Origin: Marisimplicoccus sp038147335
GTDB taxonomy: Bacteria; Bacteroidota; Bacteroidia; Flavobacteriales; Flavobacteriaceae
DNA length: 64,000 nt
Assembly: GCA_038147335.1 (NCBI GenBank)
Contig: JAYQTK010000006.1
Location: 268,846-332,845 of the forward strand
Direction: 5' to 3'
A program made the position numbers and the translations under genes. Shown here one piece after another: positions 43,400 through 51,431 of this stretch. The number at the start of each line of letters is the position of its first letter. Position 1 is the stretch's first letter. A model generated the notes under the pieces. It searched no databases and was not told the DNA's origin. It was given only the letters and a program-made list of their open reading frames with translations.

Positions 43400-44854
43400 A
43401 TGTTATCTCCACAAATAATTTTAATTGCAATTATATCCTACTTTGTGGTCCTAACTGCCATTTCTTACTTTACAGGAAAAGAAGATAATAATGAAGTTTT
43501 TTTCAATGCAAAAAGAAGCTCTAATTGGGCAGTAGTTGCATTTGGGATGGTAGGGGCATCTCTTTCAGGAGTAACATTTATATCAGTCCCAGGATGGGTT
43601 GGTGACTCTCAATTTACTTATTTTCAAGTAGTTATTGGTTATTTAATTGGATATCTAATTGTTGCTAATATTTTATTGCCATTATATTACAAGCTTGGAT
43701 TAACATCTATATATGAGTATTTACTATCAAGATTTGGTAAAAATTCCCATTATGTAGGGTCTATTTCATTTTTGATTTCAAGAATATTAGGTGCTTCTTT
43801 TAGATTATTCCTAGTTGCAATTGTTCTTCAAGAATTTGTTTTTAATGATCTTGGAATTCCATTTGAAATTACTGTTATCATATCAATTCTACTAATTTGG
43901 CTATACACTAGAAGAGGTGGCATAAAGACAATTGTTTGGACTGATACAATTCAAACTACATTGATGATACTGGCTGTAATACTATCAATATATTATATAA
44001 ATGATAATCTAGGCTGGACCTTTAATGATTTTTTATCATCCGCAGAATTTAATGAATACAGTAAAATCTTTGTTACTGATAGCTTCATGGATCGTAGTTA
44101 TTTCCTAAAATCAATAATTGGAGGGGCTTTCATTACTATATGTATGACTGGATTAGATCAGGACATGATGCAGAAGAATTTGACTTGTAAGAACATTAAT
44201 GAGGCAAAAAAGAATATGATAGTATTTAGCTTTATTCTTACCGCAGTTACATTTTTATTTATTGTTTTAGGTGCATTATTATTTATTTATGCAAATCAAA
44301 ACGGAGTTAGCATTCCCTTACTTGATAACTCACCAAGGACAGATTTATTATTTCCAGAAATTGCTTTAAGGTCAGGATTAGGTGAATTTTTAGGCATTGT
44401 ATTTATTTTAGGGCTTATTGCTGCTGCATATAGTAGTGCAGATAGTGCTTTAACATCCTTAACTACTTCATTCTGTGTTGATATATTAAAAATCGATAGC
44501 TCTAAAGAATCATCTATAAAAACTAGAAAAATTATTCATGTATTGATGAGCATACTCTTAATCATAGTTGTTATAATCTACAGATATGTATTGGATAAAA
44601 ATGTGATTGATTCTCTATTAACAGTTGCTCAATACACCTATGGGCCTCTTCTAGGTCTTTTTGCTTTTGGGATATTTACTAAATATAAAATAGATGACAA
44701 AAAGGTATTTATTGTTGTAATTATCAATATTATCATAATTATAGTAATTGGAAATCTTCCTAAGGAAATGCTAGGAGGTTATTCAATAGGATATGAGCTT
44801 TTGCCTTTCAATGGTCTCCTTAATTTTGTTGGACTTTACTTAATTAGAAAATAA
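43400..44854 (+). CDS. Sodium:solute symporter family (SSS) transporter
   Basis: Inner-membrane transporter with about 13 hydrophobic segments. Family marks include GMVGASLSGVTFISVPGWVG near the N-terminus, RILGASFRLFLVAIVLQEF, the cytosolic RRGGIKTIVWTDTIQTTLMI, GLDQDMMQKNLTCKN, and AAYSSADSALTSLTTSFCVD with the sodium-site Ser/Thr pair. The substrate (sugar, amino acid, sialic acid and so on) cannot be assigned. I use the ATG at 43400 (MLSPQIILI); an in-frame TTG at 43385 is less likely. Confidence 0.9.
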   Translation: MLSPQIILIAIISYFVVLTAISYFTGKEDNNEVFFNAKRSSNWAVVAFGMVGASLSGVTFISVPGWVGDSQFTYFQVVIGYLIGYLIVANILLPLYYKLGLTSIYEYLLSRFGKNSHYVGSISFLISRILGASFRLFLVAIVLQEFVFNDLGIPFEITVIISILLIWLYTRRGGIKTIVWTDTIQTTLMILAVILSIYYINDNLGWTFNDFLSSAEFNEYSKIFVTDSFMDRSYFLKSIIGGAFITICMTGLDQDMMQKNLTCKNINEAKKNMIVFSFILTAVTFLFIVLGALLFIYANQNGVSIPLLDNSPRTDLLFPEIALRSGLGEFLGIVFILGLIAAAYSSADSALTSLTTSFCVDILKIDSSKESSIKTRKIIHVLMSILLIIVVIIYRYVLDKNVIDSLLTVAQYTYGPLLGLFAFGIFTKYKIDDKKVFIVVIINIIIIIVIGNLPKEMLGGYSIGYELLPFNGLLNFVGLYLIRK

Positions 44855-44895
44855 TGCCAAAATGTCATAAAAAAACATTGGTATTTTTTTTGATA
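44855..44895 (+). promoter_or_regulatory. Sigma54-like -24/-12 promoter and TGnCA direct repeat before htpG
   Basis: TGGTATTTTTTTTGAT at 44879-44894 has GG and GA separated by exactly 10 bases, the geometry of the sigma54 element (GG-N10-GC), with TTGAT for TTGCA. Upstream, TGCCA (44855-44859) and TGTCA (44863-44867) form a direct repeat at 8-base spacing. The GA end lies 21 bases before the htpG ATG. No TAnnTTTG box is present in this gap. Confidence 0.35.
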
Positions 44896-44914
44896 AATAT
44901 TAATTAAAAAAATT

Positions 44915-46781
44915 ATGGCAAAAGGAAAAATTAATGTTTCAGTTGAGAATATATTCCCACTTATAAAAAAGTTTTTATACAGTGATCAAGAAATATTTTT
45001 AAGAGAGCTTATTTCAAATGCAACAGATGCATTAACTAAAATTCAACATTTATCAAGTATTGGAGAAGTTAAAGGTGAGATTGGTGATCTTGGTGTTGAA
45101 TTAAAAATTGACAAAAAGGCGAAAAAACTTCACATTATTGACAATGGTGTAGGAATGACTTCAGATGAAGTTAAAAAATATATAAACGATGTGGCTTTTT
45201 CAGGAGCAGAAGAATTTCTAGAAAAATATAAAGAAACTTCAAAAGACACAGGTATAATCGGACATTTTGGACTTGGTTTTTACTCCTCATTCATGGTCTC
45301 AGATAAAGTTGAAATTATTACAAAATCATATAAGGATGAGCCAGCTGCTCACTGGATATGTGATGGGTCACCAGAATATAGCCTAAAGAAATCTGAGAAA
45401 AAAGAAAGGGGTACAGAGATAATTTTACATATATCTAAGGATTCTAAGGATTATCTTGAGGAAAGTAAGATTTCAGAGTTACTTAATAAGTATAATAAGT
45501 TTATGCCTCACCCAATTAAATTTGGCACAAAGGAAGAGACTATTCCTGGAAAAGAAGGTGAAAAAGAAGAAAAAGTAACTATAGATAATATAATAAATAA
45601 TCCTAATCCTGCATGGACTAAGCCTCCTGCAGATCTCAAAGATGAAGACTATAAGCAATTTTACAGAGAGCTTTACCCTTATCAATTTGAAGAACCATTA
45701 TTTCATATTCATTTAAATGTAGATTATCCATTTAACCTTACAGGTATTTTATATTTTCCTAAAATATCAAATGATCTTAATCTACAAAAAGACAGAATTC
45801 AACTTTACCAAAATCAAGTATTTGTTACCGATAACGTTGAAGGTATTGTGCCTGAATTTTTAGGACTTCTTAAAGGTGTGATAGATTCTCCTGATATACC
45901 ACTTAATGTATCAAGAAGCTATCTTCAGTCTGATGCATCTGTAAAAAAGATTACTAATTATATCACTAGAAAAGTTGCAGATAAATTAAACTCAATATTT
46001 AAAAATGAAAGAGAGAATTTAGAAAGTAAATGGAATGATATAAAAGTTGTGATTGAATATGGTATGCTCACTGAAGATAAGTTTTATGATAAAGCAGAAT
46101 CATTTAACCTTTATCCAACAGTAGATGATAAATATTTTACTTACGAAGAATTAGAGAAAAAAATTAAAAAGCTTCAAACAGATAAAGATGGAAATTTAAT
46201 TATTCTTTACGCTCAAAATAAAGATGAGCAGTATACTTACATTGAGTCTGCAAAAGAAAAAGGTTATGAAGTTCTTCTTTTAGATTCTCCCAATAATTCC
46301 TCATTTAATGCAGAAACTTGAATCAAAGAAAGAAAAAATTAAATTTTCTAGAGTTGATTCTGATACTTTAGAGAACTTGATAAAAAAGGATGAAGAAGTA
46401 ATTTCAAAGCTGACTGATGAAGAAAAAGAGAAATTAAAACCAATGATTGAGACTGCAGTTGAAAATGAAAAATATACAGTACAGTTAGAGGCCTTAGATA
46501 GTAATAGTATGCCTTTTATGCTTGCTCAACCTGAATTTATGAGAAGAATGAAGGAAATGCAACAAACAGGTGGGGGAGCAATGGGTAATTTGCCAGACAT
46601 GTATTCATTGATTGTAAATACAAATCATGAATTAGTTGGTAAAATTTTAAATACAAGAACTGAAAAAAAGAGAAACAGTTTGATAAAACAATCAATTGAT
46701 TTAGCAAAACTTTCTCAAAATAATCTTACTGGTAAGGATCTTACTGAATTTATTAATAGAAGTATAGATTTAATCAAATAG
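44915..46781 (+). CDS. htpG: Hsp90-family chaperone HtpG, reading frame broken by one extra base
   Basis: ATP-dependent cytosolic chaperone. The first frame (44915-46321) has the GHKL ATPase motifs: FLRELISNATDAL, DNGVGMT, GHFGLGFYSSFMV, and GTEIILHI. It then runs off at DSPNNSSFNAET. The +1 frame continues the conserved C-terminal domain: reading one base fewer in the CCC at 46289-46291 gives DSPIIPHLMQKLESKKEKI and runs to 46781. The corrected protein is 621 residues, the normal length. I annotate one gene with a 1-base insertion, likely a sequence error. The 3' end overlaps the convergent nuclease gene by 12 bases. Confidence 0.93.
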
Positions 46782-47525
46782 GTAGTTAAGAACTGAGGCT
46801 AATCTTAAACCTCCTTTTAAAATTAGATCTCTTACAGTTTGAAAGTTTTCATACTGATATTCATATCCTAGATTATCATCAATTGAAACACCATTGTAAA
46901 TCTTTCTTGTGTAAGAATGGATTTCGTTGACCCAACCAATTAGATCATCTCGTTCAAATTCTATTTCAAGTTTTTCAGGAGTAGGTAGGTTTTTAGCAAG
47001 TTCACTATAGCTCATATTATATCCATTTATCATTTCAGAATCCCATACTCTATGTAAATTTGAATTTCTTCCAAACCACTTTACATATACTCTATTCCCA
47101 CCCCTATCTTCATACCTACCAATGTGCATTGGTTGATGAAGATCTCCTATAAAATGGATAAGTAGTTTCAAGTAAAATGATTTTTCTGAATCTGTTACTG
47201 AATCACTTTCAAGGATATCAATACATTTATTTATTGCAATGAAAACATCTCCTTTTTCTGAGGGAACAGTATCTTCATAGTCCTCATCTAATTCCATGTT
47301 TATAAAATGCCAATTGTAATATTCATCGTATCTACTATCTGATTTAATATCATCTGCATACATAGATGCGGTGACAATTGTTTCTCCATCTAGGATTTCA
47401 TTTATTTTATTCTTAGCATTCTCAGTTAAATAAAATGATGCAACCTCAGCCAAAGCCCTGTGACCAGTGGATCCCCAGTTTATTATTGATAACAAGCTAG
47501 CGATAAGAAAAACAATTAATCTCAT
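46770..47525 (-). CDS. S1/P1-type zinc-dependent nuclease, secreted
   Basis: Single-strand-specific, 3'-nucleotidase-type nuclease of the phospholipase C/P1 fold. A signal peptide of about 16 residues ends before WGSTGHRALAE, giving the mature N-terminal Trp that binds zinc in this family. All ligand segments are visible: Trp1 and His6 of WGSTGH, Asp in YADDIKSD, His in YNWHFINM, His/Asp/His in LLIHFIGDLHQPMHIGR, and His/Asp in NLHRVWDSEM. It likely scavenges phosphate or nucleosides from extracellular nucleic acids. A TATATTTG box lies 23 bases upstream. Confidence 0.93.
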   Translation of the reverse strand: MRLIVFLIASLLSIINWGSTGHRALAEVASFYLTENAKNKINEILDGETIVTASMYADDIKSDSRYDEYYNWHFINMELDEDYEDTVPSEKGDVFIAINKCIDILESDSVTDSEKSFYLKLLIHFIGDLHQPMHIGRYEDRGGNRVYVKWFGRNSNLHRVWDSEMINGYNMSYSELAKNLPTPEKLEIEFERDDLIGWVNEIHSYTRKIYNGVSIDDNLGYEYQYENFQTVRDLILKGGLRLASVLNYLFD

Positions 47526-47548
47526 AAACTATGATTAAAAACTTAGGT

Positions 47549-47556
47549 CAAATATA
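47549..47556 (-). promoter_or_regulatory. Candidate -7 box (TATATTTG) for the S1/P1 nuclease gene
   Basis: TATATTTG on the minus strand, 23 bases before the ATG, in the 94-base divergent gap with the DUF5916 gene. Confidence 0.45.
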
Positions 47557-47619
47557 ATACTCTAATTACTTTTATTTTATTAGGGTTTAAAATATTACTT
47601 TTAACCGAGAAAAAACTAA

Positions 47620-49815
47620 TTGAAAAAAATCCTTCTATCAATATTATTTTGTTTGAGTAATAGTCTTTTTGCTCAGGAGTATACTGTTAAGTATATAAAT
47701 TCAAGTATTGAGATAGACGGGATTGAATCTGAAGATGTTTGGAAGACAGCTAATGTTGGAACTGATTTCTGGCAATGGAGACCAACAGACACCGTCCAAG
47801 CAGTAAAACAAACTGAATTCAAAGCTGTTTTTGATGATGATAATTTATATTTTTTAGTAAAATCATTTACAAAAGAAAAAAAGTTTACTGTTTATTCACT
47901 CAAGAGAGATTTTAATACAGCTAGTGCAGATTATATTCAATTAATCTTTGATACTTTCAATGATGCAACAAACGCTTTTCAATTTCAAACTAATCATCTT
48001 GGATTAAAAGGAGACATATTAGTATCAGGTGGAAACAGAGACTATAGAACAGATAGAAATTCTTCATGGGATGCAATTTGGTATGTTGAGTCTAAGCTAT
48101 ATGATGATTATTTTTTAACTGAAATTAAAATTCCATTTGATCAACTATATTTTATTAATGGTACAAAAAAATGGAGATTTAATATGTATAGAAGTGATAC
48201 ACAATCACTTGAACATTCTACTTGGATAAATATTCCCCAAAATCAAAGTATAGGAAATTTAGCATTTATGGGGGATTTGTATTTTGAAAAACCATTAGGA
48301 AATTCTAAAAAGCCATTCACAGTTATACCTTATTTAAATACACTGAGTGGAAAGGATTTTCAAAACAGCTATTCTTTAGACTACTTTGATTATGGAGTTG
48401 ACTTCAAAATCCCTATAGCTAACTCATTAAATCTAGATGCAACAATAAATCCTGATTTTTCTCAAGTGGAAGTAGATGATCAAATAGTAAATACAACTAA
48501 ATGGGAAATCAAATTACCTGAGAAAAGACAATTTTTTACTCAAAATTCAGATTTGTTTAGTGATTTTGGTACTGGAAGAGACGCACAACCGTTTTTCTCT
48601 AGGAGAATCGGAGTAGCTCAAGATAAAAATGGTAACATTATTGAAAATAAAATTTTAGCTGGTGTAAGACTTAGTGGTAAAATTAATGATGATACTAGAA
48701 TAGGGTTTTTAAATGTATTAACTGATGAAGATCTAGAGAATGAAATTGCTCAAAATAATAATAGCCTATTGACATTTAGAAAAAAAATGTTTTCAAGATC
48801 AAATATTTCTTTATTCTTTTTAAATAGAGAAAACACAAAAAAATATGACTTTGTAGATGATTCAAATAGATTTAATAGAGTTTTAGGGGCTGAATATAAC
48901 TTAGCATCAAATAATGGGGATTGGGCTGGTAAAGCCTTTTTGCATAAATCATTTACTTCGGATAAAGAAAAAAATGAAAAGGATTTATCGACCGGTTTAA
49001 TGATATCAAAAAATTCAAGAAAGCATTTCTTTATGTTTTATTCTGCATATGTTGGAGATGATTTTAGATCTGATCTTGGATATTACAGAAGATATGGAAT
49101 GTATAAGTTTGAGCCTAATTATAGATTTAGGATTTATCCTAAAAATCCAAAAATCTTAAATATAGAATTTGGTCATTATGCAGCATGGGTTTTTAGAACA
49201 ACTTTAGATCAAAAATATGAGGGGAATATCCATTATACTTCTGTTGATATTAAATATTTAAATCAAAGTGAATTATCATTTCAACAAAGAAAAACCAAAG
49301 ACTTTTTATATTATCCCTTTGATCCAACAAGAACTGAAAATAGCACTCCACTTCCAGCAAATAGATACTATGACTATACAGAGCATGTAATTTCTTATAG
49401 ATCTCCTAGCAGAAATTTATTTAACACTAGGTCTAATATTTCTTATGGCTCATTTTATAATGGGACAAAGTTTTCAATACAGAATAATTTAAGTTTTAGA
49501 AAACAACCCATTTTTAATGTATCACTTAGATTAAATTATGATTCTATTAAGTTGCCAGAACCTTATCCTAGCAGAGATATATGGCTTATAACGCCTAAAT
49601 TTGAATTTACTTTTACTAAAAAAACATTCTGGACAACATATATTCAATTTTCATCACAATCTGAGAACTTAGGAATAAATTCAAGGCTTCAATGGAGATT
49701 TGCACCATTATCTGACTTATATTTGGTATATAATGATAATTATTTTACAAAAAATTCAATAACACCTCAACTGAGGTCAATAAACTTAAAACTAACCTAT
49801 TGGATTAATATTTAA
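47620..49815 (+). CDS. DUF5916 outer-membrane-type protein with N-terminal CBM9-like domain
   Basis: A signal peptide (MKKILLSILFCLSNSLFAQ) precedes a carbohydrate-binding family 9-like sandwich (about 25-205: EIDGIESEDVWKTA, FDDDNLYFLVKSF, FLTEIKIPFDQLYF) and a long DUF5916 region (about 215-731) rich in alternating beta strands ending in an aromatic-containing LKLTYWINI, as in outer-membrane barrels. The function is unknown. The start is TTG: a stop codon (TAA, 47617-47619) directly precedes it and no ATG is nearby, so the signal peptide must begin here. The DUF4369 lipoprotein follows after 1 base. Confidence 0.82.
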   Translation: MKKILLSILFCLSNSLFAQEYTVKYINSSIEIDGIESEDVWKTANVGTDFWQWRPTDTVQAVKQTEFKAVFDDDNLYFLVKSFTKEKKFTVYSLKRDFNTASADYIQLIFDTFNDATNAFQFQTNHLGLKGDILVSGGNRDYRTDRNSSWDAIWYVESKLYDDYFLTEIKIPFDQLYFINGTKKWRFNMYRSDTQSLEHSTWINIPQNQSIGNLAFMGDLYFEKPLGNSKKPFTVIPYLNTLSGKDFQNSYSLDYFDYGVDFKIPIANSLNLDATINPDFSQVEVDDQIVNTTKWEIKLPEKRQFFTQNSDLFSDFGTGRDAQPFFSRRIGVAQDKNGNIIENKILAGVRLSGKINDDTRIGFLNVLTDEDLENEIAQNNNSLLTFRKKMFSRSNISLFFLNRENTKKYDFVDDSNRFNRVLGAEYNLASNNGDWAGKAFLHKSFTSDKEKNEKDLSTGLMISKNSRKHFFMFYSAYVGDDFRSDLGYYRRYGMYKFEPNYRFRIYPKNPKILNIEFGHYAAWVFRTTLDQKYEGNIHYTSVDIKYLNQSELSFQQRKTKDFLYYPFDPTRTENSTPLPANRYYDYTEHVISYRSPSRNLFNTRSNISYGSFYNGTKFSIQNNLSFRKQPIFNVSLRLNYDSIKLPEPYPSRDIWLITPKFEFTFTKKTFWTTYIQFSSQSENLGINSRLQWRFAPLSDLYLVYNDNYFTKNSITPQLRSINLKLTYWINI

Positions 49816-49816
49816 A

Positions 49817-50503
49817 ATGAAAAAAATATACTTTTTAACTCTTCTAATCTTTTTATCAAGCTGTAGCTCAAATAAAAATAAAATGATTGTAACAGGAAAT
49901 ATTGATGGACTTAAAAAAGGAACAGTTTATCTTCAGCAACAACAAGATTCAATTATTGTAAGTTTAGATTCAATTAACATTAATGGCAATAGTGAATTTA
50001 TTTTAGACACTGAAATAGAAGAGCCTGATATATATTATTTATATCTAGATAAGTATGATGGTGATTCATTAAATGATATCATAACTTTTTTTGGTAATAC
50101 TGGTGAAATAAATATAAATACTAGGCTTCAAACATTCGATTCCAGTTATGAAATCTCAGGCTCAAAGAATAGCGAATTATTAGGTGAATATTTAGCTATT
50201 ATAAGAAAGTATAATCTTCAAAATTTAGACTTATTAGAAATATTTTATCAAGCTCAAATTGATAATAACCAAGAAAGAATTGATTCAGTTAACCAACAAT
50301 TAGAAAACTTAGTTAGAAGAAAATACTTGTACTCTTTAAATTTTTCTATTACGAATTCTGAATATGAAATATCACCATATATAGCTGTAAGTCAAATACC
50401 TGACGCTAACTGGGAATTACTTTTAAAGCTATATGATACTTTACCTGAAAAAATTAAGAACTCTAAATACGGTAAAATTCTACAGACTTTAACATTAGAT
50501 TAA
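49817..50503 (+). CDS. DUF4369-type lipoprotein
   Basis: The N-terminus MKKIYFLTLLIFLSSCSS is a lipoprotein signal with lipobox LSSC, so it should be membrane-anchored. Residues about 23-120 (MIVTGNIDGLKKGTVYLQQQ ... GNTGEINI) match the DUF4369 domain often fused to a TlpA-type thioredoxin in Bacteroidota. Here no thioredoxin CxxC domain follows; the rest is Gln/Asn-rich helical sequence. It is in one unit with the DUF5916 gene and overlaps queD convergently by 4 bases. Confidence 0.75.
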   Translation: MKKIYFLTLLIFLSSCSSNKNKMIVTGNIDGLKKGTVYLQQQQDSIIVSLDSININGNSEFILDTEIEEPDIYYLYLDKYDGDSLNDIITFFGNTGEININTRLQTFDSSYEISGSKNSELLGEYLAIIRKYNLQNLDLLEIFYQAQIDNNQERIDSVNQQLENLVRRKYLYSLNFSITNSEYEISPYIAVSQIPDANWELLLKLYDTLPEKIKNSKYGKILQTLTLD

Positions 50504-50907
50504 CCGCTATACTCAACAAAATTTCTTGGAGTCTCGTACAGTGTTATTTTCAACTTGTATGAGTCATCAAAATATTTAATCAATCTATTATAGATTAGTA
50601 CAGCTATGTTTTCTGCAGAAGGATTTAAATTTTTAAAATCATTGATATCTAAATTTAGATTTTTGTGATCTAAATAATCTTCAACTTCTGATTTTATTAT
50701 ACCCTTTAACTTTCCAAGATCATAAACGTAGCCAGTCTCTTTATCAATTTCTCCAGTTAGACTAACAATTAACTCATAATTATGACCGTGAAAGTTTTTA
50801 TTTGCACATTTTCCAAAAACTTCATCATTCTTCTCATCTGTCCAATCAGGTCTATATAATTTATGAGCTGCATTAAAATGAGCTTTTCTACTTACTGTAA
50901 CTTTCAT
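50500..50907 (-). CDS. queD: 6-pyruvoyl-tetrahydropterin synthase / QueD family protein
   Basis: The 135-residue T-fold enzyme has the zinc histidines in HFNAAHKL and NFHGHNYEL and a Cys in FGKCANKNFHGH at the QueD catalytic place. YDLGKLKGIIK and LDHKNLNLD are family segments, and Glu in LYETPRN binds the pterin. Most likely it makes 6-carboxy-tetrahydropterin for queuosine; a tetrahydropterin role is possible. Its start overlaps the idi stop by 4 bases. Confidence 0.88.
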   Translation of the reverse strand: MKVTVSRKAHFNAAHKLYRPDWTDEKNDEVFGKCANKNFHGHNYELIVSLTGEIDKETGYVYDLGKLKGIIKSEVEDYLDHKNLNLDINDFKNLNPSAENIAVLIYNRLIKYFDDSYKLKITLYETPRNFVEYSG

Positions 50908-51422
50908 TTTTTTAAATAATTATAAAAATAGTCAAAAGCTATTTTAAACCATACTGTGTATTGATCTGCATTGTTATCAATATCATTTTTAAGTGTTTCC
51001 ATATCAATCCACTTAAAATCATCTGCTTCTTCTCTATTTAAAACAGGATCATCATTATAGACACCATAAAATACATGATCAAACTCATTTTCTGTTAGAT
51101 TGTTATCTAGATCGGCTTTATAAATAAAATCAAAAACTTTCCTGAGATTAGTTTTTATTCCCATTTCTTCGTGAAGTCTTCGATTTGCTGCATCCATTAT
51201 GTCTTCTCCATCTCTTGGATGACTACAACATGTGTTTGTCCATAATCCACCTGAATGATACTTAGAGGAGGCTCTTTTTTGAAGAAGAAGCTCATAATCT
51301 GAGTTGAAAATAAATACAGAAAAAGCTCTATGAAGTAGTCCTTTTTGATGCGCCTCAAGTTTTGGCATTAATCCAACTTGATTATCTTTTTCATCAACAA
51401 GAATTACATTTTCTTTTGACAT
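50904..51422 (-). CDS. idi: Isopentenyl-diphosphate delta-isomerase, type I
   Basis: Nudix-fold enzyme interconverting IPP and DMAPP, the entry to prenyl, quinone and carotenoid synthesis. The 172-residue protein shows HRAFSVFIFN, LQKRASSKYHSGGLWTNTCC and SHPRDGED with the catalytic Cys and metal His, and the Nudix helix AANRRLHEEMGI. It starts 9 bases after rpoC with no terminator, so it is probably transcribed with rpoBC, and it is coupled to queD. It may serve carotenoid supply for retinal, though the genes are far apart. Confidence 0.95.
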   Translation of the reverse strand: MSKENVILVDEKDNQVGLMPKLEAHQKGLLHRAFSVFIFNSDYELLLQKRASSKYHSGGLWTNTCCSHPRDGEDIMDAANRRLHEEMGIKTNLRKVFDFIYKADLDNNLTENEFDHVFYGVYNDDPVLNREEADDFKWIDMETLKNDIDNNADQYTVWFKIAFDYFYNYLKK

Positions 51423-51431
51423 ATAGTTAAA

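Noticed and set aside
46308..46781. Separate gene for the HtpG C-terminal half
   Set aside because: It begins mid-domain and fits exactly onto the upstream frame once one base is removed.
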